The translations under genes were made by a program, and so were the position numbers. A DNA stretch of 64,000 nucleotides from Druceiella hillmani. Its lineage: Eukaryota; Arthropoda; Insecta; Lepidoptera; Hepialidae. Positions 35,906 to 49,930 of the stretch are shown piece after piece. Numbering within the stretch: the first letter of the stretch is position 1; every line of letters begins with the position of its first letter. The notes under the pieces are model-generated. The model saw only the letters and a program-made list of their open reading frames with translations. It did not search any database and was not told the DNA's origin. The stretch spans positions 34,854,501 through 34,918,500 of the forward strand of contig JAYKKI010000008.1 of the NCBI GenBank assembly GCA_039881145.1, given 5' to 3'.

Positions 35906-36561
35906 TTAATTATCCTCTATCCGTATGAATAATTATCCCCTATAAATTAATTAATTAATCGGCAATATTATTGGTCACGTACTTAATAAAACTATTTTTT
36001 ATTGCACTGATATATTTTCATGTATATGGCGCAATTCATGATACGTAAAAATTTTGAATATTTCATAGTTATAAATATTTGTCCATATATAACCTTATAA
36101 TTTGATACTCATATTTTTGAACTACACTTGTGTGTCATAAAAGTCAGAGTTCAATACACTTACAGACTAATCGAAATATAGGTGATTAATTTTCGAAAAT
36201 AAGAATAAAACATAAAGCGTGCAATATCAAATTTTAAAAAAATGCAAATATGTACTTAGTACCTTGAAGCTTTTTTTTAAATATGTGCATAAATAAAAAT
36301 CTGTGCACAGTAACTTGTAGACATTTTTAAAACCTTCTCGTACATTTCGCGGTAACTTATAGATATATTTAAAAAAAATCTAATAGCTTTTTCACCATAT
36401 TTAAATTTGCAGATATGTATAATATTTTCAAACCTTTTATCATTCATCCTTTGCCATTTTTGAAACGACTACTTTTGTTTTCCGACATTGCCACTTATAT
36501 TAAAAATGCAACTATCAAACTCTAAAATCCACTTTCATAATATATTTTTATTAAGGAAAGA
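35906..36561. other. A+T-rich non-coding DNA before copy B
   Basis: No gene is seen. The junction between the two duplication copies should lie at or to the left of this stretch, but no boundary signature is visible. Confidence 0.5.
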
Positions 36562-36935
36562 TAAATACCATTGCCTACCCAACCATTATAAGTAATTTGC
36601 AGGCATTTAGGTATAACCATGTACTCTCAAATAAACACAACATCGTATCGAAGTGTAATTGTCGTACCATTCAGCACTTAATTGGATCGACCAAAGCCTT
36701 GCAACTCCGACTCCCTTAATTAATCGACAGGTATTGGCTGCACTCCTACGTTGGCCCCACAGGAGGGATATCACAGCACTTTGGTGCAACGTGTGCTGCA
36801 AACATTTTTGGTATCGAGGGAAATATAATCTAGATTAATACGCAAAGAGGAAACAAGGATTCCCTTTCTATATGTTGACATTATATTTGTCGCAAATCGC
36901 CTAATATAATATAGTAACAAAGTTCACCATTATCT
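36562..36935. repeat. Paired non-coding block 1, copy B
   Basis: Partner of 2,895-3,262, same orientation. It is the leftmost alignable part of copy B. The minus-strand frame at 36,607-36,801 is not open in copy A. Confidence 0.85.
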
Positions 36936-36941
36936 TTTAAC

Positions 36942-37575
36942 GCAGTTGGTGTATAAAACGTGTGTTACTACGAAAAGAAAGGATCAAACGCTCAAGCTGA
37001 GAACGAAGTGCATTCTAGATTGTGATTATTTTTCAATTCATATCTTAAATAAAACACCGCGTTAAAACTAATTTGTGTTTTAAATAATGTTCTGGATGTT
37101 TCGAGTGCAACCCGCCACAAACAAATTTACGCATCATACGGCGTTTGGGGGCGTTCTGCGGGCATTGGGAAGCGAGCTGCAATTATTTTATATTGTACCG
37201 TTCGTGTGTACAGATGTGTCTCACTTTGGAAAGAAAGAATGAAACGCGCAAGCTGAGAATGTAGTGCATTCTAGATTGTGATTGTTTTTAAATTCATATC
37301 TTAAATAAAACACTGCGAGAAAATTAATTTGCGTTATAAAATAATGTTCCGGATGTTTCGAGTGCAACTCGCGACATACAAATTTACGTATCATGCGGCG
37401 GTTGACGGTTTTCGTCGAGCATTGTGAAGCACGCCGCAGCTTGTTTATATTGGACCGTTGGTGTGTATAGACGTGTGTTAATGCGGAAATAAAGGACAAA
37501 ACGTGCAAGCTGAGAACCTAGTGCATTCTAGATTGTGATTGTTTTTAAATTGATATTTAAAATAAAACACATTGT
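36942..37575. repeat. 256-bp tandem repeat, about 2.5 copies
   Basis: The anchor CAAGCTGAGAA recurs at 36,993, 37,249 and 37,506, giving periods of 256 and 257 bp. Adjacent units agree at well over 80% by eye, for example GTGCATTCTAGATTGTGATT in each. Each unit contains AATAAAACAC and a G+C-richer half. Copy A shows no such array, so it formed or inserted after the large duplication. It could be a satellite fragment. The minus-strand 95-codon frame across it is not repeated in phase. Confidence 0.9.
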
Positions 37576-38957
<1,382 letters not shown>

Positions 38958-39090
38958 AACGGAGTATTTATCGCCACGAGAGCAAGCTGTTACAGCCGAT
39001 CAGAATATCCATCTAACCCCGTTCTACAAGCGGCCAGGAATCGACCCCGGGTACCCGCGGCGCGTTACGCCCTCAAAAGCCGTATACCTT
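38958..39090 (-). mobile_element. tRNA-derived SINE-like head, minus strand
   Basis: On the minus strand the sequence reads GGGTACCCGGGGTCGATTCC, and a B-box GGGTCGATTCC maps to 39,038-39,048. A G+C-rich tRNA-like upstream part at about 39,049-39,090 (GGCGTAACGCGCCGCGG) precedes it. It is far more G+C-rich than the flanks. The A-box is not clear and no full cloverleaf was found, so a SINE or tRNA pseudogene is likelier than a functional tRNA. It differs from the element at 13.5 kb. Confidence 0.5.
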
Positions 39091-39103
39091 GTGATAAACT
39101 AGA

Positions 39104-39195
39104 AGGTATTACGGATATGCATAATAAATTACCGACAAAAAGTAATATATATAGGTATTACGGATACGCATAATAAATTACCGAAAAGAAGTATA
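39104..39195. repeat. 49-bp direct repeat, two copies
   Basis: Copies begin AGGTATTACGGATA(T/C)GCAT at 39,104 and 39,153 and share AATAAATTACCGA. The event is recent and adjacent to the SINE head. Confidence 0.88.
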
Positions 39196-41011
39196 AATCA
39201 TCTAACAGATCAAACAAAATAACACTCTTTAATAAAAATTACTTTCTCACATTATTTTTCACTACAGTAATCAAATATTGAAATCCTCTCGAGAGTAGAG
39301 ATTTTATTGGACTTGTACCAAAAGACAGCAAGGTGCCCTTATTTATTGATCCGTGACGGGGATCCAACCTGTAGTTAATTTTCGTAAACTTTCATATTTT
39401 TATCTGCAGTGAAGAGATAAAACTTATATTAATAACTATGTGATATTATTCCCACTACTATACAAATATAAAAAAAATAAGAATACCTTAATAGGATAAC
39501 ATACAAGGAATAGAATAAGATAAACGAATGAGATACAAAGCATAAAAGAATTAGAAAGAGAAAGAGTGAGTATGCGCATTGTGCTGCATATAAGAATTTT
39601 TTAAAAGCTTGGGTTATTTCAGGTATGAGACTATTTTTTACTGTATCAACAAAACCGTCAATATAGTTAAAAACAATAATAAAAGCTACGTCTTGTGAAA
39701 GAAACATAAATCTATGGGCAATCATCAACCACATGAAAAATTCATACCTAGAAAATAATCGTGGTTAACACGATCATGATAAGAATATAACTCGTGGGGA
39801 GTATTTTTTCAGGATAATCTTTAATAGGGTACATCTAGATATATCACATCCTAGTTTCTTACAATCAGCAACGAACGGTACTTTGACATAAAGACAGTAA
39901 AGTAATATTTTTTTGCGTAGTTACTCCGAGTTTTTTTGGTAACATAAATGGTTAAAGAGATATTTAGCTGTAAAATTTTCAAAAAATGGCAGATTTAGCG
40001 CAATATCTTAGGCCGTGTCAACTTAAATAATTACTCAAGATGTGATACTTGAGACAATATTTAAAAAAATTAACGAAAATAACCACGAATATTTTAGTAT
40101 ATATACTAGATTATTACGATTATCGAAGAATATAAGAAGCTTTATCCTTTAAGCTCATGGCCTAGCCTATTTTCTTTTTCAATAGTGAACAATAATGCAG
40201 AATAGTTAAAAAATTCAAATATTTTACTTTCAAATATTTTTGATTACATAAAGAAGCAATTTGGTTGATGCTTATTCTTACAAATTTCAAATTAATGAGT
40301 CATTAAAATGAAATAAAATAAGGAGAATAAGAAGATAATAATATCTTTGGCAAGCCAGCCTCTCCAATCGATCTAAAAATATTGTTCATAATATTTATAG
40401 TGATCAAAATTTGCTGCATCATGTTTGGCACAATGATTTCATGCTTGGTCACAATCATTTAATTCTCGAACTAGATTCATCCATAAGAAGCGAAAAAATG
40501 GGGATTGTCGGGTGTTTGGTTTAAGAAATTTGTTTTATATCAGTTATGTTGTTTGTAAAATAATAATAAGAAAATATTATGGTATAAACGATAAAATAGT
40601 TGATCAATGGATGGAAGAATTTCTTTTGGTCACATGTAATCTCTCTCCAATTAAATTGTCATCATTGTTATGACAAACATATTATTTTGGTCAATGTGAC
40701 ATGTAGAAGAGTCATCAAAATTTGTTCACTATCATACTGAAAAACTACAGATGCTCGGAGTGTAAGTGTACTTACGTGATATCAGCCGTTCTATGCTTAT
40801 CAATGATGAGCCAAAAAATTAATCTTACGCTATAGATATTCCTCGACATTAAAATTAAATATAAAAATTTCTCCGCACGAAAAAATTAACGATTTCATAA
40901 TCCTCCAGGTGAATTTTATTTATAAAATCAGAGTGGGTACTTTCTACAAAAGTAATTTATTCAATGGTTAATTTTAGGGTTTAGTTTTTAAATGCCAAAA
41001 ACGCTTCTCTT
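39196..41011. other. Non-coding DNA
   Basis: The minus-strand frame at 39,429-39,734 (101 codons) is hydrophobic and low-complexity without a recognisable domain, and I do not call it. No paired block was recognised between 39.2 and 41.0 kb. Confidence 0.5.
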
Positions 41012-41128
41012 TCTATCCTCATCACATCTTTTTTGTTTTTGTACAAGGATAATTAAACCAATGTACACGAGATTATGCAAGCAGTTGTTTCATATGAAAA
41101 TCTGAATTATAATATGTGCTAAAATGGT
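41012..41128. repeat. Paired non-coding block 2, copy B
   Basis: Partner of 4,870-4,986. Confidence 0.65.
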
Positions 41129-41380
41129 AAAATACTCTTTTGTTCTCACATATCGCATCGAGCCGAACACCATTGGACAGGTCTTTTAAAATTATGTTGA
41201 TACTCTATTTAAAAGTTTTTATTCATGTAATCCGCGTATAAAATAAGCGTTTAAATGTCGCGGAGGGATAAACGTCTTCTAAATCTTTAATTAAAAGAAA
41301 GTTTTAAAAAATTGTAAATTCTACCCTGTCTTTAGAACTTTTAAATATAATCCTGTATAATATGATCAACTATGAAAATA

Positions 41381-41391
41381 CTATATATATT

Positions 41392-41424
<33 letters not shown>

Positions 41425-41452
41425 ATATGAATGTATATATATATATACATAT

Positions 41453-41521
<69 letters not shown>

Positions 41522-41522
41522 T
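41381..41522. repeat. (AT)n microsatellite
   Basis: Interrupted TA runs with GTATGTA and TACATA steps. The Tyr/Ile open frame is a repeat artefact. Confidence 0.95.
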
Positions 41523-41974
41523 CATATATACAAATATTCCAAAAAAATAACCCAACCTCAAATACAAATTTCACTTCGTTGGTGAGGATTAAATTATTAT
41601 AGTTTGACATTTTACAATATTATGCAGCTTTACAACGATGCAAAATCAATCCCAGCACAATTAGAAAAACTCAGTCCCAAATCAATTTGAATGAAATAAA
41701 TATTTTCTGTATGGAGAAATAAAAAATTTTGAAAGAAAATCATTAAACAACATGCAAGGAAACTGCACTTTATGTAAAACTACACCATTATAGTCCTTAG
41801 CTCTAATGTCTTATATTGAATTTATTTAATATTTATGCAAAAATAGATAAAAACAGGAACTTCACATTTATAATAGGTTCTCGTAAAAGAATATTAGTTT
41901 ACCTTTGCTTAAATGACATTATTTTCTCAATAAAGTAAAGCAAGATATATTATTCGTATGCTTCGAGATTATAG

Positions 41975-42220
41975 CGAGTGTAATGTGATACGTTAAAAGA
42001 AGTAAGTAGGCAGTATTTTGCTCCCTTGTTGTGTTATTGTAAATTGTCTAAAAATAGCATGGGTAAAACCTTTGTCGTACCGGTTCCATATCAGTTGAGA
42101 TGGAAGTGAAAAATATCAAGAATGTTGATAACTAAAGAATCTTTAAAACTATACAGCGGTTATCCAAATATTCAATTATTGTTATTTTTACTCCGTAAAA
42201 ATAACAATAATTGAATCCAT
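41975..42220. repeat. Paired non-coding block 3, copy B, ending in a perfect hairpin
   Basis: Partner of 5,560-5,755. The right end of the block carries a 22-bp perfect palindrome that copy A lacks. Confidence 0.85.
42170..42216. repeat. Perfect 22-bp hairpin with 3-base loop
   Basis: Bases 42,170-42,191 (ATTCAATTATTGTTATTTTT, then AC) pair without a mismatch with 42,195-42,216; the loop is TCC. The same point of copy A reads TTTACTTCCTTAAAATAAG and is not palindromic. The second arm was therefore probably copied from the first after the duplication. Confidence 0.95.
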
Positions 42221-42393
42221 GTCTTCGGTGTCTCAGAGAATATAGTTTTTGTCTTTCCTTATTACTCCTATTTGAAAAAAAAAATATATATATATATATA
42301 AATAATAATAAACACGTCGTGTTTTGCCTGTGACTGGCAGTACCATTTGTTATTTGTCACATTGGTGATATAATTTGTGATCTACAATAATAC

Positions 42394-42450
42394 TTTATTA
42401 CTTTCAGAGGTCAAAGAACAAGATTTTATTACTTTCAGAGGTTAAAGAAC
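42394..42450. repeat. 31-bp direct repeat, two copies
   Basis: TTTATTACTTTCAGAGGTCAAAGAACA-type units start at 42,394 and 42,425 with one mismatch. It lies between blocks 3 and 4 of copy B only. Confidence 0.85.
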
Positions 42451-42817
42451 ATATCCCCAAAATTTCATTACATTCTGACAAAGTATTTGGTTTTCATCAG
42501 AAGAAATATAAAATACTGTAACATATATTAAAATGAAATTACGCTTACGTGTTCTTTAAGTTGTGAATGTATTACTTCTGATAGTGTTATCTACGTATCA
42601 GAAAACATAGACCAAATAATCACTCAGGAAAATTTTATAAGTTAGCATATAATGACAAGAATAATGTTTGACAATTTGCAATGAATATTAAAAACCATGT
42701 TTTGTAAAGTTATTTTTTACTTTTTTTATATAACATCTTATATGTTTATATAGTGAAGAGTAAAAAAGCAGAACAAACTCATGGTTTTTATGAAGACATT
42801 TAATATATAAATAAATT

Positions 42818-43482
42818 AATATGAACTTTCATGGTATGACTTTTTCATTGTGTGGTTAATATGTGTATTTTACATCTTTGTGTCATATTCAATAAAATTA
42901 TATCGGATATACTTTTTTATTACTTAACGATATATTTTCACAATTTCTTTATTTTCACACCGCATTTTTAAACAAAGAGATCACGATCAAAAAGAGACCT
43001 TTCTCGAGTGAAAGCTTTGGAAAGTCTCCGAGGGAGATGGTACAGACGGCGTGCGATGGAACGTATACATTAATACCTTCACAGGATACGATTTAGAAAA
43101 TACTCTCAAAAGTTATCCTATTCTTTGACTGGCTTATTCATTTTTTGTGCTTCGATGTATTTTTAGCTTTGTTTCCTTTTAGGCTGCACTGATAGTCTTA
43201 TTATTTTAATATATGTGGTTTATTGATTAACCATCTATGCCCCTTTAATATCCATGCAAAGGCAGGCTAGTTACGTTTATTATAGTTAAATAAAAAAAAA
43301 ATTTCTTATTAATTACGCCTATCCAAGGCGTAATTAATATAACAACAGCATTGAGATTAATGTTATTCCTATCAATTTAAGAAACAATGACATGAAATTA
43401 TTATCGACAAAGCAAAACATATGAAATTAATAAATGGGATATAAAAATTATTCACTTTTTAATAGAATTTAAGTGATGAACT
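42818..43482. repeat. Paired non-coding block 4, copy B
   Basis: Partner of 6,185-6,850, with nearly constant spacing (offset about 36.65 kb over 600 bases). A perfect 13-bp hairpin (ATTAATTACGCCT/AGGCGTAATTAAT, 5-base loop) at 43,308-43,338 is private to this copy. Confidence 0.85.
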
Positions 43483-45007
43483 ACCATATTAGGTACTGAA
43501 TCAATGAAATCTTGAAAAATAATTAGTTATAAGTTGCATTAACGTCAATAATTTTTGAAAATTAGTGACAAAATTAGTTTAAAAAACCACTCAAAAACGC
43601 GTATCAGAACACGGATAAAGTTTATTAAAAGTATGGTTGACAACATTTCGGGGAGTAGCATAAGACATCACTCACTTTATACTCATTAGATATGAATTTG
43701 TTTTTCTTAGTATTTGGTAGCATATTAAATATGATATCCTCATAAAACATATATCCGTGAAAGTAATCCGGAGATCTATCATAGTTAATCAGTACCATTT
43801 TTCAACATTAATGGATAATAAGGAAATGCTGATATTTAGATTGCAAAACATATTTTAAACTATGAATACATAAATAATCTTTTGGGGGTTTATGGAATCA
43901 AAACAATAGAAAAAAAAACAGTAGGAAAAATGCACAATCTATTTCCTAAATTTAATTAAGCTTTACATTTCTTAAAATATCGGAAAATAATATTTAACTT
44001 CGTATTGGAAAAAGCATGATTCGCTAAAAGAAATTTATAAAAATAACTTCATATTACGAAATAGTTAGCGTGTGTTACAAATCTCCTTTCCTTATTGTGT
44101 TGTCCATTTTTGTAATATTCGTTTTATTAGAATGCAGTATCTTAAGACAAAGTTTGTAATGTGAGAATTTTAATTTTGATAAATAAACATTTAATAAGTA
44201 AAATGGCAATACGTTTTCGATACGTTAAAGAAATAAATATTTTCAAATTTCTGAACACAGCTTGAGAAAATCTTTGATATTGTCTTTTTTTTAACTTTTT
44301 ATAGAACTATTTTACAAACTTTATTCGCTCGCAACTCTGCGTTACGCACTAAAAAATCCCTCGCTCTTATATTCCCAAAGGCGTTGCTGTTTGGGAAAGT
44401 CATAAACCGATTAAACCGCAAAATTTTGGGATCATCTGTATCCTTATGACAGGAACTTAAAATCTATGAAAGTTTTGAAAGATCACATAAAAGATCTGAT
44501 TCTGCCTTTTCGAAACTCTAGTTTCTTACACTCTCAAACGTTTCTTTTTTCAGATCCCAATTTAGGTCAAAATATAATTCAATATTTTTCCATATCTGAT
44601 TAATATTCTATTCGTATATAACAAAATTTTTTTTATACATTTTCTTTTTCGATTTTCTACCTACATTAGATCAAATTTTATATCACGCACTACGTTAAAG
44701 TAACAAAAAATTTAAGTAAGCCATTTTTGTATATATTATAGTTTCAAAGTAAACAAATAAATAATCGACAGATTTCCGTTACTATTATCCCCTAAGCGAA
44801 TCAATTTATATCAAACTAAATTCACTTATCCATAAATGCTAATCCAATTAATTATCGTATGAATATTTATATTATTTTGTTAATAAATGGGGTGTAAGAC
44901 GAGAAATTTTAATAAAAAAATGTCATACATATTTCTTCATATTTATGTGGTAATGACACAAATGTTTAAGGTATTAAGAAATTTAATTTAATTTTTTCTA
45001 AACTTCA

Positions 45008-45008
<1 letters not shown>
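43483..45008. other. Non-coding DNA, with a possible weak anchor
   Basis: At about 44,167-44,190 the segment TTTAATTTTGATAAATAAAC matches about 14,370-14,392, but it is A+T-rich and could be chance. There is a small G+C-richer patch at about 44,330-44,460. No gene is seen. Confidence 0.45.

Positions 45009-45061
<53 letters not shown>
45009..45061. repeat. (AT)n microsatellite
   Basis: A pure TA run directly abutting the 5' side of a truncated LINE. Confidence 0.95.
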
Positions 45062-45065
<4 letters not shown>

Positions 45066-46262
45066 CGGCTCAAGTACTACCCACCGATTTCATTTTTAAG
45101 TCACATTTACAAGCTGTTCGCCAAAATTATCATGAAACGTCTCACCCGGAGATTTAATGATTCCTAGCCTCTGGAAAGAGTAAGATTTCGACTAGGCTAT
45201 ATATTTATCACATCCATATTCTATGATTGGTTATAAAGAAGACTGCAAAATATAACCAGCCGCTGTGTCTAGTTTTTGCGGATAACACAAAAACCATCAA
45301 TTCTATTGAAATTTTGGCTGTTCCAGATTCCCTGTATTGGTACGAAGTCGATTGCCAATATATAAGTGTCTAGTTGTCTGTAGAACGCACCTAAAATGAC
45401 CGTCCAAGTACAGAAATAAAAGATAAGACCTACCCGGTTGCATCGAGGTGTGAGACAGGAAAATATTTAATAAATAATTTAAATTTTTGGAGCTTTTCAC
45501 CAGCGCTTTGGAAGATGTTTTAAAAGCCTTAGAATGAAAACAATCGGGCATCATTATTTACGTCGAGTTCATCTCATTCGAAGTAAGTTGGCGATATTTG
45601 TGATTCTGGCAAACACACCGCAGAAGGCGGCGGAGATTCTCACTGATTTAAAATATTCTTCCCGGCTGAAACTGGCTTCTGTATGAAACTGACAAAGACT
45701 ACATTCATGTTCAATTCACAGATCGTATCAAAAAGTGTGAAAGTCGATAAAGTAACAGTTGTTCAAGAATATACTTGCTTGGGCCAAATTAATTAGCTAG
45801 ATAGAAAACATTTCAATAAATAAGCTAACAGAAAAATCCTTTGAATTGGTAAATTGCATCATAACTTATCGTCACCGACTCCATAGTGCCTAAATACGAA
45901 GGTTTACAAATAATACATTCTGCCCATACAGACATATGGCTCAAAAATGTGGTCACTCATGGTCGGTCCAATTCATATATCAAAAGCCGCTCTGTGATGA
46001 AAAGAACTACGCTTGGAGTGTCTCTCAAGGATAAAATCAGATATGAGAAAGTCTAATGGGGAATTCAAATTGTTCAATTTAGCAAAATGAACGGGCAATG
46101 GGCTGATGGTGTTTGCTGAAGAATCGACAAACAATTGGGTCGTCTTCCAGCAATATGGATTAACAAATTCAAAAATTTGCCAGGAAGTGGTTTGACGTAG
46201 AATAAGGTATATCATATTTGGTGGCATACCTTGGGAAAAGTTTTGTCTAGCAGTGGATAATA
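45062..46262 (+). mobile_element. 5'-truncated RTE-like LINE (RT region)
   Basis: Starts inside reverse transcriptase with YRPISLLSHIYKLF-like sequence after CTCAAGTACTACCCACC. Then: IIMKRLTRRF (about 45,130), FADNTKTINSIE-like, a RLHRGVRQ-like segment (about 45,440), an LVKSSKAL-type antisense shadow, FNSQIVSKSVKVDKVTVVQE (about 45,710), QTYGSKMWSL (about 45,930), RTTLGVSLKDKIR (about 46,005), and a conserved tail ending WEKFCLAVDN near 46,255. The YxDD catalytic box is not recognisable. Stops are frequent. The element is private to copy B. Confidence 0.85.
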
Positions 46263-47427
46263 CAGATGATTGTTTATCTGTTAAACATTTGTATATTTAA
46301 TTTTACGAAATAAGTATCTTTTAGGTATTCCGTAATGAACTAATTTCAATCATAATCAAATTGTTTTACCCCCTTTTTTTTAAATATTGTGTATATTTTT
46401 TACATGGGGGAGACGAATAAATTACTAATTTTATTTTTTTATGTATTATGTATATATAGTCTATAAATTTAGAGGAAGAATTTTGGAATCATCTTTTTCT
46501 TAAGACGTCGTCGTATTTTTTCTGTCCGTAAGTTTCACAAGAAAACTGTGGTAATATAAAAATTTCATAATTTTTTTTAAAAAACTACATTATTATTAAA
46601 CTATGGAATAGAAATATAATTATATACCCTTAAATATATGTTCAGGTTGTATTTTCTTCGTGATGTTTTTTCACAAGGTTTATTTTTCTCATCACCATTT
46701 CCATGATAATTAATCACTTTCAAAGTTCGTAACTAAAAAACAATGTAATATTTGATCGTAATATCCATGTATTTATTACATTAAATCCTACAATTCCAAA
46801 AATATCAAAACTTTAAAGAATGTTCGAAATTCTTTTCAAATAAAATATCACTAATAAGTTTGCGAAGTAGTACGTGTCGTTTTTTCACAATATGTGTGAT
46901 TTGTTCAGTTGCCTTGAATAGGATAAATACGAACAATTTATTTTACGAAAAAAAAAAATTTGAGAATATTTATTTTTTCCTTGTTTTTCTTATTTAGAAT
47001 AACGGCTTGTATCACAAACCGTTCACGCCAAAGTATTTGCGGAACCCTTCGAGTACAAGTTCTACTCGTTCTTAACAAGTTTTTTTGTACTATCTCACAC
47101 CTTTCTCTGTACATTATTTTGTATATCATTTTAGTTTGATACGTATATCAAAATGATATATAACATTTTGTATTATCTAATTTCCTATTCCCTTATGTAA
47201 TTTTCCATTGCCCAAAATTAACACAAACGTTGCTACTGTACCGGTATTTAATTACATGTAGTAACTACCCTAAGGATAGTAATTAAATTTCGTTTAGTTG
47301 TTACATTTTCTAGTTAACAAAATTTCTCGATTTTTTTTCACAATGCTAAAAATTAATTTTTTTTTCTTTAATTTTTAATTTTTATACTAATTCTTTACAA
47401 AATAAATTAACATTAATTTATAATAAA
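46263..47427. other. A+T-rich non-coding DNA
   Basis: No gene is recognised. An imperfect palindrome (ATATCATTTT/AAAATGATAT) lies at about 47,123-47,160. Confidence 0.5.
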
Positions 47428-47865
47428 AACATTGAAAATATGCTGCATGTCTTTTCTTCCGTAATAGTTTAAAACGATAACACATTTACCTAATATGTTC
47501 ACAGACCGATAGCTCTATCAAAACCATTCCTGGCACTTTCCACGTACCCTTCAAACACATTTTCTTCTTGAGTAGCTAAAAGGTAAAATGTCGAGAAACT
47601 TTATAAACTTGTCTTCGCATCCTTTTAAGAAAATCCTGGAAGGATTTTCAAATTCACCGGTGTTAATAGGTTGTTAACTACACGAGTAATGACGCACGAT
47701 AATTTAATTACAGAGTAATGTTTATCTTGAGGAATGATGCTAAATAACAAATATATTCGCGGTGGTACATGAGTTAACGTCATTAACTAGTAGTTTAGAA
47801 TTTCCATCAGCGACGATTTTGAAAATAAATTTTGATTTACATGACTACTTTATGGTGGTTTAAAT
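47428..47865. repeat. Paired non-coding block 5, copy B
   Basis: Partner of 15,228-15,595, same orientation, offset about 32.25 kb. Confidence 0.85.
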
Positions 47866-48104
47866 TTCAATTAAAAAATTGTTTTTACTCCTGGTTACAG
47901 AAACGTAAATAGAGTAATGTTCTGAACTTATTTTCCAGACTTAGGACTTAAATAAATAAACACTTATTTGTGTATTTTAAAATTTTGCATGTTATATAAA
48001 TAAAGGAATATTTTTTGTAAGATATATATTTTTTCAAAATATTTGAATACATATACATATTAAATTAATAATATTTACTTCCGCTGTTAGTAACTTAGCA
48101 ATTA

Positions 48105-48740
48105 ATGTTACATTAAGAAGAAAAAGTATGTGTCGTTTTCAAATTAACTGTTTATACATTGCAAATACTTTAAAATAGTTGAGTGCTAAATTATTGAAAT
48201 TGAAAAAAAGTATCAGTTTGAGTTTAAATCTCTAAACTTAGAATAATATGTGTATCTAACTACTTCTCTTCAGAAAAATTAAACAGAAGTAACCTTCAAC
48301 CCCGTGAAAGGCATTTCTTGCAAGTACATGTTAATACGTTTGTACTTATATGTAATATATATTTTTTTTCATTTTGCGTTTAGTTGCTTAAAAATGATGA
48401 ATTATGGATTATAAAAATTAAATCATTTTCTTTTTATTACACAAAAATATATATTTTTTAATGAAAATCTTTATTGAATCTAAATAAGGTGCGGTATATT
48501 TTTTCAATGTCACTCTGCAGGCGACCGTATGATTATTTTCTGTTTGTTCTAAATATCCTCTGCAAAACATAAATTGTCTTCGTGACTATTTTTTTTCAAT
48601 TACCCTCTGATTTTGTGATGCTAGGTATAAAATCTGTGCACTCCTTAAATTCACACCTATATCATTTTTTACTTGTATAGAATGTTTGAACAGAAAATAC
48701 TTGAAAATTGAATTCATTGCTTGCGAAAATATTTTTCATC
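48105..48740. repeat. Paired non-coding block 6, copy B
   Basis: Partner of 15,955-16,770, offset 32.0-32.1 kb. Confidence 0.75.
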
Positions 48741-49334
48741 TACTATTATTTAAAAAAATATTTTCGTTTATTGGCTCTAATAATCTTTTTCTTTCCTCGT
48801 TTCATTGATGCTCGTGCAGATTTTATCATTGTTAACATCACAGCATCAACTTGAAACCTTAAGGAACAGATAAATTTCATCATTTGCTATCTGTACACAT
48901 CTGATCTATGACATTATGTTCACCAATATGTTCTAATAGTTCTAATGTAAAAAAATAGAACATGTAAATATAGGAGGTTAATGTAAAATTTCATGTCTTT
49001 TCAGAGGTCATTAACCGCATAATAACCCTTGGAACCTCTTATCACAATTTATACCTAATTGAATTAATTTACATCATTCCCAAGCTTCAAATCTCTCAAT
49101 GGTATTTAAAATCGTTGCTTCTTGTAGAACCAATTGACACGGTATTGATAAATTAGACAGTGTACAATCAACATAGCGACGAACTAAAGCATTAATTCAA
49201 AACATTATGTTTTATAATATATTAATATTTTGTCCTTTGTCACTATTAAGAGTAACATAATTTTTTGTTAAGTAACATATCTCTTGTGTTAACGACTGTG
49301 GCCATGCAACGTTTGATTGTCTATCAGAGATTTC
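48741..49334. other. Non-coding DNA between paired blocks
   Basis: Nothing gene-like is seen. Confidence 0.5.
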
Positions 49335-49930
49335 TAATTTCTAAGTTAAATAATTATTTTAAATTCATGTAAAATATGTGAATTTCGAAATATAGTCTTC
49401 TAACCTAAAATTAAAACGAACTGTCGAAAATAAGTCTTTATTATGGTACAAGAAGAGCAAAAATTGCACTTTTTCACCTATCATAAAAACACGATTAGGT
49501 GAGAAGATCTAATTCAGTTCTAATATTCATCAAATCCTGTTTTTAAGTCATAAACGCTAGTAGGAGTTATAATGGGATAGCCAAATCGTTATGACTAAGA
49601 AAACAGAAGAAATTTTTTTTCTTGTGCTTGTTAAATATATATTGGACAATACGTATTCGTGAAAATTATGTTAAAAATTTTTTATTAGAAATAGTATGCA
49701 CCTTTAAAATTTTGTTAAACTTTTCCAACTTTTGAGGTATTTACAGAATCCTCTTTTTACGGAATTCATATTTGGCTTTTAACTGTCAAAGGTTTATTAA
49801 TATTTGGAAAAACTTTTAATTAGCAGCTTAAATTGATTTTTAGAAGTACACTCGGCGAATTTTTTATTTCGTATGTATACTTATTTAAAATATAATGAGA
49901 GTTGTAGTTGGTTTTGGCTGTAACAGAATC
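49335..49930. repeat. Paired non-coding block 7, copy B
   Basis: Partner of 17,225-17,905, offset 32.0-32.1 kb. Confidence 0.7.

Noticed and set aside
39429..39734. 101-codon hydrophobic minus-strand frame
   Set aside because: Phe/Tyr/Leu-rich translation of A+T-rich DNA without homology or context.
43570..43665. Penelope-type terminal repeat suggested by GACAACATTTCGGG
   Set aside because: A single short motif with no accompanying RT or GIY-YIG relic.
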